Assembly (NCBI RefSeq): GCF_014203605.1
Contig: NZ_JACHJJ010000001.1
Location: 62,001-126,000, forward strand
Length of the DNA stretch: 64,000 bases
Reading direction: 5' to 3'
Source: Thiemannella venezuelensis
Lineage (GTDB): Bacteria > Actinomycetota > Actinomycetes > Streptosporangiales > Streptosporangiaceae
Shown: piece after piece, positions 1-8,933 of the stretch
Layout: each line of letters begins with the position of its first letter
How positions within the stretch are numbered: position 1 is the first letter of the stretch
Program-made: the position numbers and the translations under genes
Notes under the pieces: generated by a model
Seen by the model: only the letters and a program-made list of their open reading frames with translations
What the model was told of the DNA's origin: nothing
Database searches by the model: none

Positions 1-407
1 CCGATCCGCTCGGCGATCTGGCGGTAGGTGGTCACCGTCCCGTACGGCACCGCGAGCATCATCTGCAGCACGGTCCTGGCGAACGGGGTGGCCAGCCGGA
101 GGTCGACCGGGGCGGTGAACGTGCGCAGGCGGCCGGAGAAGTAGGCGTCCAGCTCCCGGCGGACCGGGTCGATCCGCCGGGGGTCGGCCCCGATGAACGT
201 GCTGACGCCCCTGGCGATGCGCTCGAAGACGACGCTCTCGTCCTCGTAGCCGCAGGCGACCACCCCCCGCCCGGTCACCGCGAGCACCATGCGGCCCACC
301 GGCCCGTCGTGGGTGCCGAACGCGACGTCGGGATGCCTGTCCCCGACGTAGGTGGGCGAGGTCGCTCGCAGCAGTGCGTCGAGGTCGCCGGACGACCCGG
401 ATGACAT
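1..407 (-). CDS. ogt: Methylated-DNA-protein cysteine methyltransferase, partial
   Basis: The gene runs off the left edge, so only the first 135 residues are present. FSGRL, PVDLRLATPF and VPYGTVTTYRQIAERIG are typical of the C-terminal DNA-binding domain of O6-alkylguanine-DNA alkyltransferases. The PCHR active-site loop would lie just outside the window and cannot be checked. ATG at 407 is preceded by a G-rich ribosome-binding site. The gene is divergent from the kinase at 547. By family, the protein repairs O6-methylguanine by transferring the alkyl group to its own cysteine. Confidence 0.82.
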   Translation of the reverse strand, partial: MSSGSSGDLDALLRATSPTYVGDRHPDVAFGTHDGPVGRMVLAVTGRGVVACGYEDESVVFERIARGVSTFIGADPRRIDPVRRELDAYFSGRLRTFTAPVDLRLATPFARTVLQMMLAVPYGTVTTYRQIAERI

Positions 408-546
408 GGCCCCACCCTTTCCCGTTCAGGTGTGTGGTGACCGCAGCGTATCGGACGGATCGCATCGGAGAGCGCCGGCACATGCAGGACGAAAGTGCCA
501 AGATCCATCCGCTCCGGGCGGCAAGATGGGGCATGTGCGTGATGAC

Positions 547-2430
547 ATGAGCGCGATCAGTGACGAAGCCGTCGGCGGGATGATCGTCGGAAGCTCCCCC
601 AACGCGATCGTCGCGCTCGACCGGGACCAGATGATCATCAACTGGAACCCCGCGGCCGAGCGCCTGTTCGGCTGGCCGGCGGGGGAGGCCGTCGGACGCC
701 GGCTCCCGATGGTCCCCGAGGAGCTCACCGCCGAGCACAACGCGGTTCTGGAACGGGTCCGCACCGGCGGCCGGGTCTCGCTGCGCACCCGGCGGTTCCG
801 CCGGGACGGCAGGCTGCTCGACGTCCGGGTGGACACCGGAGCGCTCTGCTCGGAGGCCGGGACCCTGCTCGGCTACGTCAGCGTCTACCACCCGGCCCAG
901 GACGACGAGACCGCCAGCGAGAAGATCCTCCGCCGCGCGCAGCTCGTCCGGAGGCTGACCGACGTGGTCGCCGACATCAACGCCGAGCTGGAGCTGCCCA
1001 CGGTGCTCGACCGGATCGCCGCCAGCCTCACCGAGCTGACCGGCGCCGACGCGGGCGGGATCGTGCTCATCGAGGGCGACCGGCTCCGCCTGGTGGCCTG
1101 CCACCGGCTCCCCGACGTGCTCCGCGGCACCACCGCCGACCTGCGCGCCAGCCTGGTGGGCAGGCTCCTGCGGGCCGGCCGGACCGTGATGATGGAGACC
1201 GCCGACCAGGCCCGCTCCGACGAGCCGGCCTGGTCGTGGCTGCCCGGCCTGCACACCATCGCGCTCGGCGTGGCGGCGGTGGGCGGCCGGCCGTACGGCG
1301 CGCTCTACGCCCTGTTCGCCAACGGCCGGGCCGGCCATGTCGAGCTGGAGCTGCTGGAGCTCCTCGCCGGGCATGCCGGGATCGCCGTGGACAACGCCAT
1401 GGCCTACCAGGAGGCCGTACGGCAGCGCGCCCACGAGCGCGCGGTGTTCGACGCCAGCGCCGACGGCATCGCGGTCCTCGACGGCATGGGCCGCGTCATC
1501 CAGTGGAACCCGGCCGCCGCCGAGCTGACCGGCTTCCACGCCGCCGAGATGATCGGCGAGCCGCCGCCGTTCCCGCTGCCCGACCCGGGGGACAAGCTCA
1601 CCTACCAGCTGCCCTCGGGCATCTGGCTGGACGTGCTCCGCGCGGAGATCGTGGAGACCGGGGAGACCGTGGTCGACTTCCGCGACATCACCCGGGCCAA
1701 GGAGCTGGAGGAGGCCAAGGACCTGTTCCTGGCCACCACCAGCCACGAGCTGCGCACCCCGATCACCGTGGTCCGCGGCTTCGCCGCCATGCTCGACACG
1801 CGCTGGGACGGCCTGAGCGACGCCGAGCGCCGCTCGGCGGTCCACACCATCGCCGAGCGGGCGCGCTCCCTCGGGCAGCTCATGGACCACCTGATGCTGG
1901 GCTCGCGCGCCGGGGCGGGCGAGCTCACCCTCAAGATCGAGGGCTTCGACCTCGGTGCGCTGATCCGGGCCGCCACGCTGGGCCTGCCGGTCCTGTCCGA
2001 GGTGCACCGGGTCGAGGTGGTCGTCCCCGACGGGCTGCCGGAGGTCTCCGGGGACGCGCTGGCCACCGACATCGTGCTGGGCCAGCTCCTGGAGAACGCG
2101 TTCAAGTACTCGCCGGACGGAGGTCTGATCAGGGTCGAGACGTGGCCGGAGGGCGACCGGGTGGTCCTCGTCGTCGACGACGAGGGCGTGGGCATCGCCC
2201 CGGCCGACCGGGAGCGGGTCTTCGAGCGCTTCGTCCAGGTGGAGAGCGGGAACCGCCGCCGGTTCGGCGGGGTCGGCCTCGGCCTCTACATCGTGCGCAG
2301 CCTCGCCCGCGCCCAGGGCGGCGACGTGTCCGCCTATCCCCGGCCGGGCGGGGGGACCCGGATGCGATTGGTCCTGCGCAGAGCCGACACGCCGGACGCC
2401 CTTACCGGCTCCGACACGCCAGCGCGGTAA
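547..2430 (+). CDS. PAS-GAF-PAS sensor histidine kinase
   Basis: A 627-residue soluble sensor kinase with no membrane segment. It has a PAS domain at about 10-110 (NAIVALDRDQMIINWNPAAERLFGW), a GAF domain at about 130-280 and a second PAS at about 295-385. The HisKA H-box SHELRTP has the phospho-acceptor His at 400. The HATPase carries the N-box ENAFKYSP (Asn 517), the G1 box DDEGVGI and the G2 box GVGLGLYIV. Start ATG 547 (MSAIS) puts the PAS at the N-terminus; an in-frame ATG at 526 is possible. No response regulator is adjacent on this side. The ligand is unknown and a cytosolic redox or small-molecule signal is only a guess. Confidence 0.85.
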   Translation: MSAISDEAVGGMIVGSSPNAIVALDRDQMIINWNPAAERLFGWPAGEAVGRRLPMVPEELTAEHNAVLERVRTGGRVSLRTRRFRRDGRLLDVRVDTGALCSEAGTLLGYVSVYHPAQDDETASEKILRRAQLVRRLTDVVADINAELELPTVLDRIAASLTELTGADAGGIVLIEGDRLRLVACHRLPDVLRGTTADLRASLVGRLLRAGRTVMMETADQARSDEPAWSWLPGLHTIALGVAAVGGRPYGALYALFANGRAGHVELELLELLAGHAGIAVDNAMAYQEAVRQRAHERAVFDASADGIAVLDGMGRVIQWNPAAAELTGFHAAEMIGEPPPFPLPDPGDKLTYQLPSGIWLDVLRAEIVETGETVVDFRDITRAKELEEAKDLFLATTSHELRTPITVVRGFAAMLDTRWDGLSDAERRSAVHTIAERARSLGQLMDHLMLGSRAGAGELTLKIEGFDLGALIRAATLGLPVLSEVHRVEVVVPDGLPEVSGDALATDIVLGQLLENAFKYSPDGGLIRVETWPEGDRVVLVVDDEGVGIAPADRERVFERFVQVESGNRRRFGGVGLGLYIVRSLARAQGGDVSAYPRPGGGTRMRLVLRRADTPDALTGSDTPAR

Positions 2431-2477
2431 CGAGGCGGCAACGGGAGGGATGATCTATCGTCCAATGTGCACAAGCT

Positions 2478-3092
2478 GTGATCGGGGCACGGTTTCCATG
2501 GGAGGAGAACGGGGCATTTCGGTCGTATCTGGGGTGTGTTCCTCAGGGGGAACAGAGATACGGGGAGGTGAGTCCGTCGAGCGTCGTGTTGTTGCCGTAC
2601 GCACCGTCCAGCGTCGCCGTCGCACGCCAATGCCTCAGCTCTGACCTGCAGGAATGGGGCGTCTACGAGAGTGCGATAGACGACGCCGTGCTGGTGGTGA
2701 GCGAGCTGCTGAGCAACGCTCTCCGGCACGCGCACCCCCTGCCGTCCGGGCAGATCAAAGTGGCATGGCGCTGGACCGATGGACATGTCGAGGTAGCGGT
2801 GAGTGACGGGGGCGCCGCCACCGAACCACGGGCCGGGAGGGCTCCGCTCTCCTCGTTGGGGGGACGGGGTCTGGGCATCGTCGAATACCTGGCCGACCGA
2901 TGGGGGGTCAGGCACGAGGGCGAGATCACCACGGTCTGGGCGATCGTGACGACTCTCAACCACAAGGCCAACGGCCAGGAGCTCGGGGGCCGGATCGGCG
3001 GGCGCTACGCCGGGAACGGCCACCTGGGCAACGGCCACCAGGGGAACGGCCACCGTCCCGTCGCCGAGGCCGCCCTGCCGGAGCACATCTGA
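2478..3092 (+). CDS. RsbW-like ATP-binding protein (putative anti-sigma factor)
   Basis: A 204-residue protein with a GHKL/HATPase_c_2 fold. The N-box is VVSELLSNALRHA (Asn 80), the G1 region is VSDGGAATEP and the G2 region is GGRGLGIVEYL. Single-domain actinobacterial proteins of this kind act as anti-sigma serine kinases that work with STAS antagonists; one candidate partner lies at 6106. The C-terminus carries three GNGH repeats in a low-complexity tail. The start is uncertain: GTG 2478 is used, and GTG 2569, right after GGGGAGG, would give a shorter protein beginning at the domain. Confidence 0.75.
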   Translation: MIGARFPWEENGAFRSYLGCVPQGEQRYGEVSPSSVVLLPYAPSSVAVARQCLSSDLQEWGVYESAIDDAVLVVSELLSNALRHAHPLPSGQIKVAWRWTDGHVEVAVSDGGAATEPRAGRAPLSSLGGRGLGIVEYLADRWGVRHEGEITTVWAIVTTLNHKANGQELGGRIGGRYAGNGHLGNGHQGNGHRPVAEAALPEHI

Positions 3093-3202
3093 GCCTTCCT
3101 GCGGGCCGCCGCCGCGGTGGCCCGCAGGACGAGGCCGGTCCTCCGCGGCCGGGCGGCTCAGCCGTGCGTCACCTGGAGAACCGCGTCACCTGGAGAACCG
3201 CG

Positions 3203-3370
3203 TCACTTGGAGAACCTGGCCGCGACGGTGACCCCGGCGACGACCAGGAACGCCACGGCGGCCAGCACGAACAGGAACTTGAAGAGCCCGAACAGGGCGG
3301 GCAGCACGAGCCCGAACACCACGTAGAGCGCGAGAACGCCGCCCAGGACTGCCATCACGGTACGACCCAT
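3203..3370 (-). CDS. Small two-helix membrane protein
   Basis: A 55-residue protein starting MGRTVMAVLGG, with two hydrophobic stretches (about 6-27 and 31-50) and a basic C-terminus ending AARFSK. It lies convergent with the ATPase gene at 2478-3092 and divergent from the response regulator at 3486. A longer reading from 3487 would overlap the regulator promoter and is disfavoured. I recognise no family; the sequence supports only a small integral membrane protein. Confidence 0.6.
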   Translation of the reverse strand: MGRTVMAVLGGVLALYVVFGLVLPALFGLFKFLFVLAAVAFLVVAGVTVAARFSK

Positions 3371-3485
3371 GGGTCCACCGTACGCCGCAGGCCGGTCCGG
3401 GACGCGGCGGGACGCATAACGATCAGGTCTTACGGACCGGTGACGGGATTCGGCGACCGGTCGTGTCCCGCCTACCGTGGGAAGC

Positions 3486-4181
3486 ATGAGCGCGCGGATT
3501 CTGGTGGTCGACGACGACCCGACGGTGGCCGAGGTCGTGGCCCGCTACCTCGAACGCGACGGGCACACCGTCGAGTGCGTCGGCGACGGCGCCGAAGCGC
3601 TCAGGCGCGCCCTGTCCAGCCCTCCCGACCTGCTCGTGCTCGACCTGATGCTGCCCAAGATGGACGGCCTGCAGGTCTGCCGGAAGCTCAGGGAGCGCTG
3701 GCCGGTCCCAGTGATCATGCTGACCGCGCTCGGCGAGGAGATCGACCGGGTCGTCGGCCTGGAGACCGGCGCCGACGACTACGTCACCAAGCCGTTCAGC
3801 CCCCGCGAGCTGGCCCTGCGGGTGCAGTCGGTGCTGCGGCGGGCGCGCGGCGCCTCGGTCCCGGCGGGCACGGGTGTGCTGCGGGACGGCGAGCTGGTGG
3901 TCGACGTGGGCGCCCACGAGGTACGGCTCGGCGAGGAGGAGATCATGCTGACCGCCCGCGAGTTCGACCTCCTGGCCCACCTCATGCGCAACCCCCGCCA
4001 GGCCTTCAGCCGCTCCGACCTGCTCGACCAGGTCTGGGGCTGGTCCTTCGGCGACTCCTCCACGGTGACCGTCCACGTCCGCCGCCTCCGGGAGAAGATC
4101 GAACCCGATCCGACCGTCCCCCGGCGCATCGTCACGGTGTGGGGCGTCGGCTACCGCTACGAGCCCCTGGCCCTGCCGTGA
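3486..4181 (+). CDS. OmpR/PhoB-family response regulator
   Basis: A 231-residue two-component regulator. The receiver domain (about 1-120) has the acidic pair DDD near residue 10, phospho-acceptor Asp 53 in LVLDLMLPKMDG and the conserved Lys in YVTKPFSPREL. The C-terminal winged helix has the usual LTAREFDLLAHLMRNP and VTVHVRRLREKIEPDP. ATG 3486 starts directly at SARILVVDDDP; GTG 3477 would add three residues. Its stop overlaps the start of the kinase at 4178 (GTGA), so the two are translationally coupled and are almost surely a cognate pair. Confidence 0.9.
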   Translation: MSARILVVDDDPTVAEVVARYLERDGHTVECVGDGAEALRRALSSPPDLLVLDLMLPKMDGLQVCRKLRERWPVPVIMLTALGEEIDRVVGLETGADDYVTKPFSPRELALRVQSVLRRARGASVPAGTGVLRDGELVVDVGAHEVRLGEEEIMLTAREFDLLAHLMRNPRQAFSRSDLLDQVWGWSFGDSSTVTVHVRRLREKIEPDPTVPRRIVTVWGVGYRYEPLALP

Positions 4182-5335
4182 TCCCGGAGATCGTGGAGAT
4201 CGCGGCGGTCACCGCGGGGCTCGGCCTGCTGGTGGCGCTGACCGGGCTGGGCGCGATGCGCCTGCTGCGGGAGCGGTCGATCGGGGTGATGCTCGCCGTG
4301 GTCGCGGCCGTCCCCGTCGCGGTGACGGTGGCGGGCGTGGTGGCGATCACCCTGAAAATGATCATCGAGGGCAGGCCCAGGGACATCGTGCTCAGCGTGG
4401 TCGCCGTCGGCGGCCTGGTCGGGCTGGGGGTGGCGGCCGTGCTCGCCCGGCGGGTCGTGGCCGCCAGCCGCAGGCTCGTCGCCGCCGTGCACGAGGTCCC
4501 CCCGTCCGGCGAGTTCACCCCGCCGGACGGGCTGCCCGCCGAGCTCGGCACGATCGCCGCCGCGCTGGACGAGGCCTACCGGCGCATCCGCCTCGGCCAC
4601 GAGCGCGAGCGGACGCTGGAGGGCGCCCGCCGCGAACTCGTGGCCTGGGTCAGCCACGACCTGCGCACCCCGCTGGCCGGGATGCGGGCCATGGCGGAGG
4701 CCCTGGAGGACGGCGTGGCCGCCGACCCGGAGACCGTGAAGCGCTACCACACCCAGATCCGGCTGGAGGTGGACCGCCTCTCCGGCATGGTGGACGACCT
4801 GTTCGAGCTGTCCAGGATCCACGCGGGGACGCTGCGCCTGTCCCGCGGCCGGATCGGCCTCGGCGACCTGGTCGCCGACGCGCTGGCCGGGGTGGAGCCG
4901 CTGGCCCGGGCCAAGGGGGTGCGGCTGGCGGGCGAGGTGGAGCCTGCGGTGCCCGTCCACGCGGACGCGGGGGAGCTCTCCCGGGCCCTGCGCAACCTGG
5001 TGGTCAACGCGATCAGGCACACGCCGGGCGACGGCGCGGTCGTGGTCCGCGCGGCGGTGGAGGGCGACCGGGCGTGCCTGTCGGTGGCCGACTGCTGCGG
5101 CGGCATCCCCCCGGAGGACCTGCCCCGCGTGTTCGACGTGGCCTTCCGCGGCGAGGCGGCCCGGAGCCCGCGCCCCGACGGGGCGGGCGCCGGGCTCGGT
5201 CTGGCGATCGCCCGCGGCATCGTGGAGGCCCACGAGGGCGCCATCGGCGTCGTCAACGAAGGCCCCGGCTGCCGCTTCGAGATCCGCCTTCCCCTAGCGC
5301 CGAGCCCCCGCTCTCCGGCTGGGCCGGGATCATGA
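4178..5335 (+). CDS. Membrane sensor histidine kinase, partner of the upstream regulator
   Basis: A 385-residue kinase starting at the GTG that overlaps the regulator stop codon. Three hydrophobic segments lie in the first 90 residues and are followed by a HAMP-like linker. The H-box WVSHDLRTPLAG has His 160. The catalytic domain has the N-box RNLVVNAIRHTPGDG and a G2 box GAGAGLGLAIARG. The G1 box is altered, reading VADCCGGIP where DNGPGIP is usual, so the aspartate is shifted and two cysteines are present. The 3' end overlaps the convergent gene at 5253. Confidence 0.85.
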   Translation: MIPEIVEIAAVTAGLGLLVALTGLGAMRLLRERSIGVMLAVVAAVPVAVTVAGVVAITLKMIIEGRPRDIVLSVVAVGGLVGLGVAAVLARRVVAASRRLVAAVHEVPPSGEFTPPDGLPAELGTIAAALDEAYRRIRLGHERERTLEGARRELVAWVSHDLRTPLAGMRAMAEALEDGVAADPETVKRYHTQIRLEVDRLSGMVDDLFELSRIHAGTLRLSRGRIGLGDLVADALAGVEPLARAKGVRLAGEVEPAVPVHADAGELSRALRNLVVNAIRHTPGDGAVVVRAAVEGDRACLSVADCCGGIPPEDLPRVFDVAFRGEAARSPRPDGAGAGLGLAIARGIVEAHEGAIGVVNEGPGCRFEIRLPLAPSPRSPAGPGS

Positions 5336-5837
5336 CGCTCACCTGGGCCCGGCCGGGTTCTCCGCCGGCCTCCCCGCCGCCCGGCCCGGAGTCGTCGGGC
5401 TCGACGGGGTGACGGGCGTCACCGGCGGGGCGGGCGGGGGCGTCTTCCCCGCCGCGGGGCTCCCGCGCGGTGCCGAAGGTCTCCGACATCGCGCGGAAGG
5501 TCGGGCACGGCCAGCGCCACATGCAGCTCCGGCAACGCAGGATCGGATGCGCGGTGTCGCTGGTGATGCCGCCCGCGTCACGGGGCTGGTGGAGGTCGAG
5601 GAGCCGGACCCCGAGAGTGGCGAAGTCCAGCAGCTCCTCCCTGGCCGTTTCCAGGAAGTCGAGGTCGTCGCCGGTCAGGCGGGCCCTGATCGGGACGGTC
5701 CCCTCGCGGCTCACCAGGCCGCGGAGCAAGGCGGTGGCGTCCCGCCACGGCGTGGATCGCTCCGCGCGGGTGATGGCCGACTCCAGTCGCTCTCGGAGCC
5801 GCTGTCGCGGGAGGTCCTCAGGAAGATCGATGTTCAT
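5253..5837 (-). CDS. Actinobacterial WPCPT-motif protein of unknown function
   Basis: A 194-residue protein beginning MNIDLPEDLP. The first 120 residues look folded and end in a CRSC...WPCPT cluster (about 102-113), a cysteine arrangement common in small uncharacterised actinobacterial proteins that sit near regulators. Residues 120-194 are proline/glycine-rich and overlap the 3' end of the convergent kinase by 83 bp, so the tail may be poorly conserved. The function is unknown; metal binding by the cysteines is an inference. Confidence 0.6.
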   Translation of the reverse strand: MNIDLPEDLPRQRLRERLESAITRAERSTPWRDATALLRGLVSREGTVPIRARLTGDDLDFLETAREELLDFATLGVRLLDLHQPRDAGGITSDTAHPILRCRSCMWRWPCPTFRAMSETFGTAREPRGGEDAPARPAGDARHPVEPDDSGPGGGEAGGEPGRAQVSVMIPAQPESGGSALGEGGSRSGSRGLR

Positions 5838-6069
5838 GGATTCTGTCAGGCCCGTTTCTCACTCGACGTCCGTCGCCCGTCCGTGCAGCGGCGGTCGGGA
5901 GGTTCCGGGCCTCCCCCTTTCCGGCCTAGCCGGCGTTGCACAGTGTCAAGCTTTGCGCACCGAGGGTTCCCGTGAAGGGAGAACGGGGACAAAGAACGGG
6001 TGAGTCGGATCGGCGGGCGCCCGGCGGCGCCTCCGGCCGTGAGGGGGACACCCTCTAGACGAGAGAAAC

Positions 6070-6105
6070 GTGACCGGAGGGCTTCGCGCCGCTAGTGTGC
6101 CCGCT
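6070..6105 (+). promoter_or_regulatory. Candidate leaderless promoter of the STAS gene
   Basis: GTGACC (6070-6075) and TAGTGT (6093-6098) are separated by 17 bp. The -10 lies 7 nt before GTG 6106, so transcription would begin at the start codon. This favours GTG 6106 over GTG 6070, although 6070 itself is preceded by GAGAG. Confidence 0.45.
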
Positions 6106-6459
6106 GTGGAGCTAAAAGTCTCAACTCGATCTCATGGCGGGCACACCGTCATGGCCATTGTCGGAGAAATCGACCTATATACCGCACCTCGCCTGCAGGC
6201 CGAGTTCACTCGGCTGCTTGAGGAGAGCGCCACGACCCTCGTGGTCATCGACATGTCCGGCGTGGAGTTCTGCGATTCCACCGGGATGAACGTGCTGCTC
6301 TCCGCGCTCAAGCGGCTGCGCGAGCGCGGAGGCGCGCTGGAGGTGGCCGGGCCCAGGCCCGCCGTCCGCAAGATCCTTCAGGTCACCGGCCTCGACTCGG
6401 TGTTCACCGTGCACGAGACGGTCCCGGAAGAGCTGCTCGCGGTGGAATCCCAGGGGTGA
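6106..6459 (+). CDS. STAS-domain anti-sigma factor antagonist, BldG/RsbV-like
   Basis: A 117-residue single STAS domain. It has GEIDLYTAPRLQ near the N-terminus and the phosphorylation motif FCDSTGMNVLLSALK with Ser 58, matching the regulatory serine of SpoIIAA and BldG. By family, the unphosphorylated form binds a GHKL anti-sigma kinase and frees a sigma factor; the RsbW-like protein at 2478 is a possible partner but is not adjacent. GTG 6106 starts at VELKVST, where family members normally begin; GTG 6070 would add 12 residues. Confidence 0.85.
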   Translation: MELKVSTRSHGGHTVMAIVGEIDLYTAPRLQAEFTRLLEESATTLVVIDMSGVEFCDSTGMNVLLSALKRLRERGGALEVAGPRPAVRKILQVTGLDSVFTVHETVPEELLAVESQG

Positions 6460-6535
6460 GCCGCCTCCATGACGCGGGTCCGGGGGGTGGACGCCGCATG
6501 CACGACGGTCTTCGCGCGGGCCGGGGGCGGAGGCC

Positions 6536-7234
6536 GTGACCGGCACAGCAGTGATCATCCCGGCGAAGGACGAGGCCGACCGGATCGGGGCCACCGTGAC
6601 GGCGGCCCTGGCGCTCTCCGGGGTGGACCTCGTCGTGGTCGTGGACGACGGCTCGGCTGACCGGACGGGCCAGGTGGCCAGGGCCGCGGGGGCCCGCGTC
6701 GTACGGCACAGCCACAACCGGGGCAAGGCCGCCGCGATGGAGAGCGGCGCGGAGGTCGCGCGCCTGCTGGACGGCGAGGGTGAGGACCCGCGCCATCTGC
6801 TGTTCCTGGACGCGGACCTGGGCGAGACCGCGCACACGGCCGCGCCCCTGATCGAGCCGGTCCGGGCAGGCGAGGCGGACATGACCATCGCGGTCTTCGT
6901 CACCCGGGTCAAGCTGGGCGGTCACGGGTTCGTGGTGCGGCTCGCCCGCGAGGGCATCGAGCGCGCCACCGGCTGGGCTCCCGCCCAGCCCCTCAACGGC
7001 CAGCGCTGCCTGACCAGAGCCGCCTTCGAGGCGGCCCGGCCGCTGGCCCGCGGCTTCGGGGTGGAGACGGGCCTCACGATCGACCTGATCCGCAGGGGGT
7101 TCCGGGTCCGCGAGGTCGAGGTGGAGATGGCCCATCGGGCCACCGGCACCGACTGGAGGGCCCAGATCCACCGGGCGCGGCAGTTCCGCGACGTCGGCCG
7201 CGCCCTGCTGGCGCGCAAGGCCCTGCGCCGCTGA
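6536..7234 (+). CDS. Family 2 glycosyltransferase
   Basis: A 232-residue GT-A enzyme. The N-terminus AVIIPAKDEADRIGATV and VVVVDDGSADRTG form the nucleotide-sugar site, and LFLDADLGE holds the DxD metal motif (Asp 92-Asp 94). NRGKAAAMESG is similar to glucosyl-3-phosphoglycerate synthase and dolichol-phosphate mannosyltransferase families. GTG 6536 follows a GGGGGCGGAGG ribosome-binding site. It precedes a polytopic mannosyltransferase, so a role in making the polyprenol-linked sugar donor or a related envelope glycan is reasonable but inferred. A 12-bp unit CCGCTGACAGGG recurs just after the stop. Confidence 0.82.
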   Translation: MTGTAVIIPAKDEADRIGATVTAALALSGVDLVVVVDDGSADRTGQVARAAGARVVRHSHNRGKAAAMESGAEVARLLDGEGEDPRHLLFLDADLGETAHTAAPLIEPVRAGEADMTIAVFVTRVKLGGHGFVVRLAREGIERATGWAPAQPLNGQRCLTRAAFEAARPLARGFGVETGLTIDLIRRGFRVREVEVEMAHRATGTDWRAQIHRARQFRDVGRALLARKALRR

Positions 7235-7337
7235 CAGGGCCCCCGGCAGAGCCGCTGACAGGGCCGCTGACAGGGCCGCCGGCGGAGGCCGCCGATCACC
7301 GGGACCTGCGACCGGGCCGGGCCGGGCCGTCCCCCGG

Positions 7338-8933
7338 ATGTGCTGGAATTTGCGGGTGACCCTGGATGCGGCGGCGGCCCCGAAGAACACGACGCGTGAC
7401 CCGCGTGACGGCCTGGGCGTCCTCGCACCCGCGGCCATGGGCGCGTCGGTCGTCCTGACGCTCCTGATCGGTGCGCTGGGGCCGTCCGCCATGGTCCCCG
7501 CGCTGGCCGGGCCGTCCTGGGAACCCCCCTACTCGCTGGGCGCCGGGCCGGACGCCCGCCTGGTGATCGCGCTGGCGGCCGCCGCGATCCTGCTGGGCGG
7601 GGCCGGGCTGGGGGCGGCGCTGCACTCCCGGTGGCGACCGGACCCGCGATGGCTGCTGGCGGCGGGGTCCGCCGCGGCCGCGGTCCTGGCCTTCCTGCCG
7701 CCCTCGGGCTCGGCCGATCACCTCAACTACGCCGCCTACGGCCGGCTCGCCGCCCTCGGGCACGACCCCTACGCCGTCACGCCCGCCGAGGTCCCCGCCG
7801 ACCCGGTGGCCGGAGCCGTCGAGGAGTGGGCCGGGGTGACGAGCGTCTACGGGCCGGTGGCCACCGCCGTGCAGGCGCTGGCGAGCCTGGCGGCCGGTGA
7901 CTCGGTCAGGCTGACCGTCTTCGGCATGGCGCTGTTCAACGCCGCCGCGTTCGTCGGGACCGCCCTGCTGGTCCACCGGTTCACCGCCGGGGACGAGGCC
8001 CTCCAGCGCCGGGCGGCGCTGCTCTGGGCGGCCAACCCGCTGATGATCTACCACCTCTCCGCCGGGATGCACGTCGACACCCTGGCCGTCTTCTGCATGG
8101 TCGCGGCCCTGGTCGCCTGGCGGGCGGGCGGCCGGTGGCGGTCCCTGGCCGCCACCGGGCTGCTGCTGGGCGCCGGGATCGGGGTGAAGCTCAACGCCGG
8201 GCTCGTCGCGCTCGGGCCCGCCTGGGAGCTGCGGCGCTCGCCCGCCCGGCTCGCCGTCGTCGCGGGAACGGCGACCGCCACGGTGGCGGTCGTCTACGGC
8301 CTCGCCGGGCCGCACGTGCTGGACCAGGTTGGCGAGGCCAGCAGGAAGGTCTCCCTCGGCACGCCGTGGCAGCTGGTCAAGCGCGGGCTGCAGGAGCTGT
8401 TCGGGAGCGGCGCCTACACGGTCTGGATCCAGCTCGGCTCCATGACCCTGCTCGCCGTCCTGGCCTGGCTGCTGCTGCGCGCCCTCCCCGCCGGCCGGGT
8501 CCCCGGGGCCGCGGGGGCCACCGGACCGGCCCCGGGGGCCACCGGACCGGCCCCGGAGGGCGACGGGTCCGGCCTGCGGGGTGCGGCGGGGGCTCCGGCT
8601 CCGGCGGTGGCCGCGGTGGTCGTGGCGGCCTGGCTGTTCGCCGCGCCGTACGCCCTGCCGTGGTACGACGGGCTGGCCTTCGCGCTGCTGGCGCTGGCCT
8701 CCTGGCCCGCGCTGGAGCTGTTCATGGTCGCCAGGGTGACGATCCTCTCCCTGGGATACCTCCCGGCCCGCGAGGCGCTCCGCCCCGACGACCTGCTCTG
8801 GCTGAAGACCGTGGTCAGGCAGGAGGTGGTGCCGTGGTCCCTGCTGGCTCTGACGGTCGCTCTGGGATGGTGGGCGGCGAGAGCCGGAGCGCGCGCACGC
8901 AGGCGGCCAGCGTCAGCGGCACCGCGACCGTGA
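7338..8933 (+). CDS. Polytopic mannosyltransferase, MptA/MptB-like
   Basis: A 531-residue integral membrane GT-C protein with about 12 hydrophobic segments. SADHLNYAAYGRLAALGHDPY in the first external loop resembles the substrate loop of polyprenol-phosphomannose-dependent alpha-1,6-mannosyltransferases of the MptB type. ASGMHVDT-like sequence (LSAGMHVDTLAV) and a C-terminal LPWYDGLAFA loop also fit. It would extend a lipomannan-like glycan on the outer membrane face. A tandem of two ATGPAPG units lies in a loop near residue 400. GTG 7356 is an alternative start. The gene ends 119 bp inside the convergent gene at 8815. Confidence 0.75.
   Translation: MCWNLRVTLDAAAAPKNTTRDPRDGLGVLAPAAMGASVVLTLLIGALGPSAMVPALAGPSWEPPYSLGAGPDARLVIALAAAAILLGGAGLGAALHSRWRPDPRWLLAAGSAAAAVLAFLPPSGSADHLNYAAYGRLAALGHDPYAVTPAEVPADPVAGAVEEWAGVTSVYGPVATAVQALASLAAGDSVRLTVFGMALFNAAAFVGTALLVHRFTAGDEALQRRAALLWAANPLMIYHLSAGMHVDTLAVFCMVAALVAWRAGGRWRSLAATGLLLGAGIGVKLNAGLVALGPAWELRRSPARLAVVAGTATATVAVVYGLAGPHVLDQVGEASRKVSLGTPWQLVKRGLQELFGSGAYTVWIQLGSMTLLAVLAWLLLRALPAGRVPGAAGATGPAPGATGPAPEGDGSGLRGAAGAPAPAVAAVVVAAWLFAAPYALPWYDGLAFALLALASWPALELFMVARVTILSLGYLPAREALRPDDLLWLKTVVRQEVVPWSLLALTVALGWWAARAGARARRRPASAAPRP

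Noticed and set aside
1236-2453. Long Arg-rich reading frame inside the first kinase gene
   Set aside because: It lies wholly within the PAS-GAF kinase in another frame and has the Arg/Gly/Pro composition of high-GC shadow frames.
2900-4177. N-terminal extension of the second kinase through the response regulator
   Set aside because: The open frame crosses the whole response regulator gene; the GTG at 4178 overlapping the regulator stop is the natural start.
7229-7280. Short CCGCTGACAGGG repeats after the family 2 glycosyltransferase
   Set aside because: Only three imperfect 12-bp units with no pairing or context; probably slippage in GC-rich DNA.
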